Origin: Sabulitectum sp964571965
GTDB lineage: Bacteria > Fermentibacterota > Fermentibacteria > Fermentibacterales > JCC-6
DNA: 11,542 nt
NCBI GenBank assembly: GCA_964571965.1
Contig: CAZNFQ010000070.1
Coordinates: 1-11,542, forward strand
Direction: 5' to 3'
The notes beneath the pieces were generated by a model. It saw only the letters and a program-made list of their open reading frames with translations, made no database searches and was not told the origin of the DNA. Positions 1 through 5,976 of the stretch are shown here, one piece after another. Position 1 is the stretch's first letter; each line of letters begins with the position of its first letter. A program made the translations under genes and the position numbers.

Positions 1-2
1 GC

Positions 3-3000
3 GGCTTCACCGGTCTCACAGAATCCCTCTTCGCACTGCAGAAGCATGGAGCAGAACGTCTTTCCCATATACTCAACGGACTTTTCACTGGAATGATAGA
101 CGCCGTCCACAGGCATGGCGGTTTCGTGGCCAGTTTTGCGGGAGACGCCTTCACGTCTGTTTTCCCCGGAGACGATGGTTCCGGAGCCTATGAATGTTCA
201 CAGGAGATAAGGCACCTTGTTTCAGGGAAAGAAGAGGACCACATAACAGGCATAACCACAGGGATAGATGCCGGAGACATACAATGGAACATTTATGGCT
301 CAGGTCCCTTCACCTATCTGTTTTCCGGGGAAGCAGTAAAGAGAGCTGCCTTCTGTCAGGCCGCAGCCTGCACAGGGGAAATATCCATTGCTTCAGGTGT
401 CTGCGAACCAGGCAGACCACCGGGACCTTCCCATACCCCAAAATCCTGCGGCAGCCTGACCGAACTCTTCGTTCACAAGGATTTCATCGCAGAGGCCGGT
501 TCCCCGGAATTCAGGGATGTGGCTTCGGTTTTCACCGGTTTCAGCGACATAGATGACATGGATGGATTCACCGACACGATAATAAGAACCGCACAGGAGT
601 ACGGCGGATATTTCAACCTTCTCGACTGCGGAGACAAGGGAAATATCGTGCTTACCATATTCGGTGCCCCGCTCTCTTCCGGTAAAAATGCCAGAAGAAG
701 CGTTAATTTCGCAATGGAGATCAGGGAACGATACGGGGCAAAAACCAGAAGCGGTATTACATACGGCAGGGTCTTTGCCGGTTTCATAGGTTCTGCCGGG
801 GTACGTGGTCACTACACCGTAATAGGTGACAAGGTCAACACCGCAGCCAGGCTCATGGAGATCTGTCCCCCTGGGGAGATACGCATCTCCGGAGAAATGG
901 GCAGGTCTGCAGGCACTCTTTTTCAGCTGGAAAGATTTCCCGGGCCACCGGCCAGGGGAATTCTCGGGGCTCCCCCTTGCTACTCTGTGAGTGGAAGGGC
1001 TGCCCGGTCCGCTGGGCCTCTGTTCCAGGGAGGATTCTTCGGAAGGGAAAGCGAGCTCGGAGCAATTCTGAGTTTTGCCGAAAAAACCCGATCTGAAAAC
1101 CGCACCGGTGTTCTGCTTGTTGCGGGAGAAGCGGGAATGGGTAAGACAAGACTGCTCTGGGAAACCCGGCAACTTCTTGAAGATAATGCAGCTGTCTACC
1201 TTAAGTGCGATGAGATACTTGCAAAAAGCCTGAACCCCATAGAAACCTTCTTCGAGGAGGTTTTCGGAACCTCCGGCCTGGAAGACCCGAATGTATCGGA
1301 GGAAGCCTTCGAAAAGAGTTTCATCGAACTGACCGGTACTCCGGGATACCACGGAGAAAAACTGAAAAAGCTCAAGCATGTCGTAAAAGGTTTCATGGGC
1401 ATTCATGAATCTCCTGAGTACATCAGCCTCGACGGAAAATCCAGATTAGACAACACAATTCTCTCCTTCGTCCACCTGGCGGGTCTCATAGCAGGGAACA
1501 GAAGGCCCTTTATAGTGGTGGACGACTTCCAGTGGGCGGACCCGGACACACTTTCCGCACTGAAGGACATCTTCACCCAGATGGATATTGACCATCCGCT
1601 GATAGCCCTTCTGTACAGACCCTCCCCGGGAGCCCGGGCGGAAGACGCGGTTCCCCCGAACTCTCCTGAACTTAGCATCGTTCTCACTCCAATGGAAAAA
1701 CACCACCAGATGGACCTTCTGGAAAGCTCTCTTCCCCGCCCGCCATCGGAAACTTTACGCCGTACCATTGCGGAAAAGGCCGAGGGAAACCCCTTCTACA
1801 TGGAACAGATGCTCAAGTACCTCGTTGACAGGAAGCTTCTGGACTTCACCGGTGAACTGGCGGAACTTACCTCACATACTGTGCAGCTTCCGGGAAGCAT
1901 AATCGAAGTAATCATATCCCGTGTTGACGCCCTTGAAGAGGAGATAAGACAGACGGTGAAAAGGGCTTCTGTTCTTGGCAGAAGTTTCAACACCAGGGTT
2001 TTGTCGGAAATGCGGAGAGGAATTCCGATAGAAGGCCACCTCTCCACGGCCTCTGAGGCGGGGCTTTGGAACAGGGTATCAGAGCTTCAATACATCTTCA
2101 GTCACGGGCTGATCAGAGATGCCGTTTACGGAATGCAGATGGAGGGCCAGCTCTCGAAGCTGCATCTCCTTGCCGGAGAAATAATAGAGGAGCTCTATGG
2201 TGACGACGAGAGAATGTATACCGACCTGTCATACCACTTCGAGAAAAGCGGGCGAAAAGCTTCCATGCTGGAATACACTCTCAAGGCCGCCGTCTACGCC
2301 AGGGATAACTTCAGGAACCGCGAAGCCGTGGAAATGTACCAGAAGTACATAGCGAATCAGCCTGACCCGTCGAAGGTAAATGATGCCAGGCTGAAACTTG
2401 CCGGTGTATACGAGCTGATAGCTGACTGGCAGGAAGCTCTGAACCTCTACGACAAAGTGATATACTCTTCAGAAACAGATAGATCCCATCTGGCTGAAGC
2501 TCTTAACGGGAAGGGATTCCTAAGGCACAGAATGGCCGAAAACGGAGAAGCACTGGAATGTCTTTCCCTGGCGGAAAAAGCCTTCGCCGAACTTGGGGAC
2601 GGGATCAGACTTGCCCATGTAAGGAACAACATCGGCACAGTCTACATAGACCTGAACAGGTATGATGTAGCTATATCGGTACTTGAGAGCGCCCTTGCCC
2701 GAAGCCAAAAGGATGATGAGGAATCGCGTGAGTTGGTGATGTACATCTGCAGCAACCTGGGGCTGATCTACCAGAGGATGAATCATCTGGAGAAGGCGGA
2801 AGGCTATTTCAGAAAAAGCATCGAAGCCACTGCCCCTTTTAACAGAAGAAGGAACATCGCCCTGCTCAACCTGGGCAATGTGAAATATCTCCAGAGCAAA
2901 GTTAACGAAGCTGAAACGATTTACCGTGAAACAATGGAAATAGCCGGCGAAATGGGAGACAGACATGTGGTAAGGGTTCTCATGAACAACATAGCCGCCA

Positions 3001-3698
3001 TCCACTCCGCCAGGGGCGAGTTCACCCAGGCTCTCGAGATGTACGAAGAAGCTCTGAACCTTGCCCAAAGAATGAATGACAGAAAGGGAATGCGTCTTCT
3101 GAATCAGAGCATCGGTGAAATCAGATCATTCCTGGGTGACTACACCGGCTCGGAGCAATACCTGGCAAAAGCTGTGGAGATCGCAGAAGAACTGGGGGAT
3201 GAAAGGGCCCTGGGCAGTGCCCTTGGCAAAACCGGTCAGATGCTGATGATGAAAGGTGATAACAGCCGGGCTTTGGAACGCCTGAGGGAGGCGGTAAGGT
3301 TTTCAACCAATGCAGGCGACTTACAGAATGCCTGGGAATTCATGTTCGCCATGGCCAGTGTCATCCGCTGCAGTGATAATGCTGCAGGGCTTCCGGAAAT
3401 TGCAGAGAGCATGGAAGACATACCGGAATCAAGGGTAGACACAATGAACCTCTGGCGTCTGCCCATTGTCAGAATGTGGGTGGAAAAAGCCTCGGGAAAC
3501 CCTGAGAGAGCACTGGAAATAGCAGAAGACACCGTAAAACGCTTCCCCGGTACCGAAGGAGAGGCGCTGGCATGGCTTACCTGCTTCGAAATAACAGGGA
3601 ACCACACCCACAGAGAGAATTCTCTCAGGGCATACACTGCGGTTCACGCAGACAATCCCATAGCATTCTACCGGGAAATCATCGATTCCCTCAGCTGA
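3..3698 (+). CDS. sAC-like tandem class III cyclase / STAND ATPase / TPR protein, 5' partial
   Basis: Predicted cytoplasmic nucleotide cyclase (ATP to cAMP) with a regulatory ATPase and TPR scaffold. The frame is open to the window edge: the 30 codons before the first ATG (93) encode GFTGLTE and a GAERLSHILN-like helix typical of a cyclase N-terminus, so the ATG at 93 is internal and the start lies upstream. Of 1231 visible residues, cyclase domain C1 is about 1-135, with the second metal Asp in FAGDAF (D48); the first metal Asp should sit just before the window. C2 is about 173-295, with YTVIGDKVNTAAR giving T272, N279 and R283, the spacing of the sAC adenine-binding Thr and transition-state Asn/Arg. 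C1 lacks the Asn/Arg motif, so one composite C1/C2 active site is expected, as in ADCY10. Walker A GEAGMGKT is at 375-382 and Walker B FIVVDDFQWAD near 503-513. About eight or nine TPR-like repeats fill roughly 755-1140. Product could be cAMP or cGMP; activity is inferred. Confidence 0.9.
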   Translation, partial: GFTGLTESLFALQKHGAERLSHILNGLFTGMIDAVHRHGGFVASFAGDAFTSVFPGDDGSGAYECSQEIRHLVSGKEEDHITGITTGIDAGDIQWNIYGSGPFTYLFSGEAVKRAAFCQAAACTGEISIASGVCEPGRPPGPSHTPKSCGSLTELFVHKDFIAEAGSPEFRDVASVFTGFSDIDDMDGFTDTIIRTAQEYGGYFNLLDCGDKGNIVLTIFGAPLSSGKNARRSVNFAMEIRERYGAKTRSGITYGRVFAGFIGSAGVRGHYTVIGDKVNTAARLMEICPPGEIRISGEMGRSAGTLFQLERFPGPPARGILGAPPCYSVSGRAARSAGPLFQGGFFGRESELGAILSFAEKTRSENRTGVLLVAGEAGMGKTRLLWETRQLLEDNAAVYLKCDEILAKSLNPIETFFEEVFGTSGLEDPNVSEEAFEKSFIELTGTPGYHGEKLKKLKHVVKGFMGIHESPEYISLDGKSRLDNTILSFVHLAGLIAGNRRPFIVVDDFQWADPDTLSALKDIFTQMDIDHPLIALLYRPSPGARAEDAVPPNSPELSIVLTPMEKHHQMDLLESSLPRPPSETLRRTIAEKAEGNPFYMEQMLKYLVDRKLLDFTGELAELTSHTVQLPGSIIEVIISRVDALEEEIRQTVKRASVLGRSFNTRVLSEMRRGIPIEGHLSTASEAGLWNRVSELQYIFSHGLIRDAVYGMQMEGQLSKLHLLAGEIIEELYGDDERMYTDLSYHFEKSGRKASMLEYTLKAAVYARDNFRNREAVEMYQKYIANQPDPSKVNDARLKLAGVYELIADWQEALNLYDKVIYSSETDRSHLAEALNGKGFLRHRMAENGEALECLSLAEKAFAELGDGIRLAHVRNNIGTVYIDLNRYDVAISVLESALARSQKDDEESRELVMYICSNLGLIYQRMNHLEKAEGYFRKSIEATAPFNRRRNIALLNLGNVKYLQSKVNEAETIYRETMEIAGEMGDRHVVRVLMNNIAAIHSARGEFTQALEMYEEALNLAQRMNDRKGMRLLNQSIGEIRSFLGDYTGSEQYLAKAVEIAEELGDERALGSALGKTGQMLMMKGDNSRALERLREAVRFSTNAGDLQNAWEFMFAMASVIRCSDNAAGLPEIAESMEDIPESRVDTMNLWRLPIVRMWVEKASGNPERALEIAEDTVKRFPGTEGEALAWLTCFEITGNHTHRENSLRAYTAVHADNPIAFYREIIDSLS

Positions 3699-3822
3699 CC
3701 GCTCCTGAAGATCTGCCCGATGAGTGGTCGACTTGCACCACGGAACGAGGGAAAAATCCATTCTCGCCGTATATTCAGACGAAAAGTCACCGAGATTCAT
3801 AAGCCATAGCAGGGAGTACAGA

Positions 3823-4188
3823 ATGAGCAGAATGCCCGACTGGGTTACAGGTTTTCCGGGAGCGGTCACAGTATCCGACGCTGACCACAGGGTAGTGTTC
3901 ATGAACGACGCCGCAGCGAGCACATGGGAATCAAAGGGAGGAAAGTCCCTTGTGGGAAAGAATCTCCTTGACTGCCACAATGACCGATCAAAGGCCATAA
4001 TAGAGGAACTGCTGTCTTCAGGGGGCACCAACGTCTACACCGTTGAGAAGAATGGAGTCCGGAAACTCATATATCAGAGTGCCTGGAAGGACCCTTCGGG
4101 AGGTGTGGCAGGCCTTGTGGAGATTTCACTGGTTCTTCCAGAAGAAATACCCCATATGGTCAGGGAATCACTTCCACTGCCAGAATAG
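3823..4188 (+). CDS. stand-alone PAS-domain protein
   Basis: A 121-residue protein that is essentially one PAS domain, with no kinase, cyclase or DNA-binding output. Visible PAS features are AVTVSDADHRVVFMNDAA at 14-31, a GGKSLVGKNLLDCHN segment at 39-53, and a closing beta-strand region with KLIYQSAW and GLVEISLVLPEEIPH. Small single-PAS proteins with a LxDCH motif followed by a YTVEKNG-like strand are familiar from anaerobic bacteria; ligand unknown. I chose ATG 3823 because AGGGAG lies 6 nt upstream and the PAS fold starts directly after it; a longer GTG start at 3724 would add a 33-residue extension that does not look like PAS. It follows the cyclase gene by 124 nt on the same strand with no terminator, so co-transcription and a role as small-molecule or redox sensor are possible. 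Its last 21 bp overlap the convergent gene's 3' end. Confidence 0.8.
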   Translation: MSRMPDWVTGFPGAVTVSDADHRVVFMNDAAASTWESKGGKSLVGKNLLDCHNDRSKAIIEELLSSGGTNVYTVEKNGVRKLIYQSAWKDPSGGVAGLVEISLVLPEEIPHMVRESLPLPE

Positions 4189-4968
4189 GTAGAACATTGG
4201 CCCGGTCAGGGTTTCATTCACTTCCGGGAATGAAATGGAGACCAGCGCCAGTTCCGCACCCATGTTTCTAAAAAAAGGCTGCTGCATCCCGGTAAACGGA
4301 GCGATCCTTACGCCTGCTGCAAGCTGATCCTTGCCAGGCACATTATCCAGGTAAACGAAGGTAGTTCCCCGGGAAACGCTGGAATGAACCGAAAGCCATC
4401 GGTTCACCACCCAGCTGAGGCCTAATGAGATGTCTCCCTTGATAATGTCGTTCTGCATTGTGGTTCTGAAAGGTGTACGCTGGCCATTATCGATCTCCAG
4501 GGTTTCCGAATATGTAACACCGGGTGAAATGTTCAGGTCAATACCGGATGAAAGTCTCCAGGTAAGATTGACCCTGTTATACCAGCTGTTTCCCCTTCTT
4601 TTAACATTCAGGTATTCGTAGTCTTCGAGCAGATTGACGGTATCCGGAAGGTACTGGTACATGGACTCGAAAGCAGTTGAAGGCACCGCTCCCCTCTGCT
4701 GAAACAGCCTGACTCTTGCGTTGACGCCTGGAACGCCCCCCAGCCAGCATTCAGCGTCCAGCTCCAGGGTGATGTTATCTGTAGCACCCCACATCACCCA
4801 GCCCGGGGTAAGGGGAAAATTGAACACCCATTCATTTTGATCAAGGGTGTATGCCGTGAAGCTGTCCATGGGATGCAGCATCGTTCTCTGGGGAGGAGAA
4901 TCCCCCTGGGCCCCATTGGCTAAAACCGAAGCGAAAAGAAAAACAGCAGAAACTATTGCGGTGATCAT
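4168..4968 (-). CDS. exported protein, probable outer-membrane beta-barrel
   Basis: A 266-residue protein with a signal peptide: MITAIVSAVFLFASVLA, then NGAQG, with likely cleavage after A17 or A20. The mature part has many alternating hydrophobic/polar stretches rich in aromatic, Asn, Ser and Thr residues (for example SWYNRVNLTWRLSSGIDLNI and GDISLGLSWVVNRWLSVHSS) and ends FYLFWQWK, near-terminal aromatics as in barrel proteins. The style resembles DUF3187-type outer-membrane proteins, but I cannot confirm that family by eye. The start at 4968 is preferred over an upstream in-frame ATG at 5034 because AGAGAGG sits 4 nt before it and the signal peptide then begins at residue 1; the longer form would put 22 charged or cysteine-containing residues ahead of it. 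It lies 99 nt downstream of the lysine-rich mini-gene on the same strand. Function is unknown. Confidence 0.75.
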   Translation of the reverse strand: MITAIVSAVFLFASVLANGAQGDSPPQRTMLHPMDSFTAYTLDQNEWVFNFPLTPGWVMWGATDNITLELDAECWLGGVPGVNARVRLFQQRGAVPSTAFESMYQYLPDTVNLLEDYEYLNVKRRGNSWYNRVNLTWRLSSGIDLNISPGVTYSETLEIDNGQRTPFRTTMQNDIIKGDISLGLSWVVNRWLSVHSSVSRGTTFVYLDNVPGKDQLAAGVRIAPFTGMQQPFFRNMGAELALVSISFPEVNETLTGPMFYLFWQWK

Positions 4969-5067
4969 AGATCCTCTCTGCCGTTCGTGCCTTGGACAAG
5001 CACCCTTCAGGCAAGTAACATGCAAAGGAAACAACTCCCGAAGGGTTCCGTTGAATTCCGGAACGGG

Positions 5068-5169
5068 TTATGCTTTTGCCTTCTTGGCCTTCTTCTCCTT
5101 GCGCTTTTCCTTCAGGGTCTTTTCAGGCTTCTGCTTAACGTTCTTCCTGGCATCCTGTCCCTTGGCCAT
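5068..5169 (-). CDS. 33-residue lysine-rich basic mini-protein
   Basis: Short gene encoding 33 residues, of which 13 are Lys and 2 Arg, beginning MAKGQDARKNVKQKPEKT and ending in a run of Lys/Glu/Ala. Its start is set by AAAGGAGGAGG, with AGGAGG 5 nt before ATG 5169, one of the strongest ribosome binding sites in the window. An in-frame ATG at 5313 would give 81 residues, but the extra part looks non-coding and overlaps the divergent gene. Small proteins starting MAKGQD with a Lys-rich, disordered or single-helix tail occur in unrelated bacteria as far as I recall; I know no established function. High charge suggests nucleic-acid or ribosome association, which is inference. An imperfect inverted repeat (CCGTT 5048-5052 / AACGG 5062-5066) follows the stop, without a T tract, so it is a poor terminator and read-through into the beta-barrel gene is plausible. 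Confidence 0.75.
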   Translation of the reverse strand: MAKGQDARKNVKQKPEKTLKEKRKEKKAKKAKA

Positions 5170-5182
5170 GGCCTCCTCCTTT
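5170..5182 (-). promoter_or_regulatory. strong Shine-Dalgarno of the lysine-rich mini-gene
   Basis: Read on the minus strand, AAAGGAGGAGGCC precedes ATG 5169. The overlapping AGGAGG units give near-optimal spacing (5 nt from the upstream unit). This decides the 33-residue start over the longer open frame. Confidence 0.75.
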
Positions 5183-5200
5183 CCCGTTACAACTGTGCCT

Positions 5201-5206
5201 AATATA
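5201..5206 (-). promoter_or_regulatory. possible -10 element for the lysine-rich mini-gene
   Basis: On the minus strand TATATT (5 of 6 to TATAAT) lies 31 nt upstream of ATG 5169, a sensible place for a promoter in the 143-bp divergent intergenic region. No convincing -35 is visible 16-18 nt further upstream, so this is weak. Confidence 0.2.
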
Positions 5207-5312
5207 GCTGTTCGATAAGCAAGCAGGCTCTCCCGGGGCATGGAACGGAAGGAATAGCAAAGACCCCGTTCATGTAGCACCTGTACGAAACCCTTACCGA
5301 AAGACAGGAACA

Positions 5313-5894
5313 ATGAGAATAACGAAGCACATGATAACCGCTTTCCTTTTGATTACAAGTGCGTCCTACGGACGGAATTTCCATGAAATCATTCAGAACT
5401 GCCCTGATTTCCAGTATGAACATTACACGGTTCGTCCATACATCAGTGCTGCAATAGAATTACAGGATATGGGCAGAGAACAGGCAGTATTCGTTCTCAG
5501 GGAATGCTGCGAAAATGGAGAAAACCAGAACAGGGTAATTATTCTGTGCCGTATGCTTTTTGAAAGGGAAGGTGATATGCGCCGCCCCATGATCGGAGCT
5601 GCCGCATTTCCCGGAAACTCTACCTACGCTGACTGGCCCTCAGAACCAATTGAACTGGTGCAGAACATTCCCTTTCTCATCGCTCGCGGATACTCTTTGG
5701 GGGGATTGCCGGAGTGCGCAATGGACTACCTGGAGTATTGCGAGCTTCAGTGCGCATGGAGGAATGAAATTTATGTCATGCCCTCTGATGCTGACCTGCT
5801 GGCCTCATTAAATGAACTATTGAACTCAGAGAAGTGGCAGACGTCCTTAACCGATGAAGAAGAGCAATTCTTCAGATCTCAAACAGGCATTTGA
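5313..5894 (+). CDS. exported protein of unknown function
   Basis: A 193-residue protein that I do not recognise. Residues 1-20 form a signal peptide (MRITKHMITAFLLITSASYG) with a basic start, hydrophobic core and small residues at the cleavage site. Residues about 40-85 look helical (AAIELQDMGREQAVFVLREC, then VIILCRMLFE), reminiscent of HEAT-like repeat helices. A central conserved-looking segment has GNSTYADWPSEPIELVQNIP and FLIARGYSLGG, followed by a Cys-bearing helix (PECAMDYLEYCELQCAW). Seven cysteines in the mature part (30, 65, 66, 79, 135, 143, 147) could form disulfides. The AGGAA before ATG 5313 is only 2 nt away, closer than usual; an internal ATG at 5331 (codon 7) would also leave a usable signal peptide but has no better site. 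It is divergent from the mini-gene and convergent with the peptidase gene, so it is probably monocistronic. Confidence 0.75.
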   Translation: MRITKHMITAFLLITSASYGRNFHEIIQNCPDFQYEHYTVRPYISAAIELQDMGREQAVFVLRECCENGENQNRVIILCRMLFEREGDMRRPMIGAAAFPGNSTYADWPSEPIELVQNIPFLIARGYSLGGLPECAMDYLEYCELQCAWRNEIYVMPSDADLLASLNELLNSEKWQTSLTDEEEQFFRSQTGI

Positions 5895-5935
5895 CCCCGG
5901 GTGTTAATGGACGGGTAGAATCGGCACGTAAAGAA

Positions 5936-5969
5936 AAAGGGCGGGAAGCACCCGCCCTTTCTCTTTTTA
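5936..5969. terminator. bidirectional intrinsic terminator
   Basis: A perfect 10-bp stem, AAAGGGCGGG (5936-5945) with CCCGCCCTTT (5951-5960) and a 5-nt loop, is followed on the plus strand by CTCTTTTTAT. On the minus strand the same stem is followed by TTCTTT. It lies between the convergent stops of the 5313-5894 gene and the peptidase gene and can serve both. Confidence 0.9.
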
Positions 5970-5976
5970 TCAGAAT

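Noticed and set aside
393..1406. A 337-codon open frame on the minus strand inside the cyclase gene
   Set aside because: It lies wholly antisense to a protein with clear cyclase and ATPase motifs, and its translation has no recognisable domain; it is a shadow of the biased plus-strand codon use.
2520..3068. A 182-codon minus-strand open frame opposite the TPR region
   Set aside because: Antisense to repeat-coding sequence, with no domain or ribosome binding site that I could see.
3724..3741. GTGGT/ACCAC inverted repeat after the cyclase gene
   Set aside because: Only 5 bp of stem with an 8-nt loop and no T tract; not a credible terminator.
3724..3822. Longer N-terminus of the PAS protein from GTG 3724
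   Set aside because: The added residues do not belong to the PAS fold, and ATG 3823 has a well-spaced AGGGAG.
3429..4031. A 200-codon minus-strand open frame spanning the cyclase 3' end and the PAS gene
   Set aside because: Overlaps two supported plus-strand genes, and the predicted product resembles no protein family.
4969..5034. N-terminal extension of the beta-barrel protein from ATG 5034
   Set aside because: It would bury the signal peptide behind 22 residues, while ATG 4968 has AGAGAGG at proper spacing.
5199..5423. A 74-codon minus-strand open frame rich in cysteine
   Set aside because: Overlaps the start of the secreted-protein gene and the divergent promoter region; no ribosome binding site or family support.
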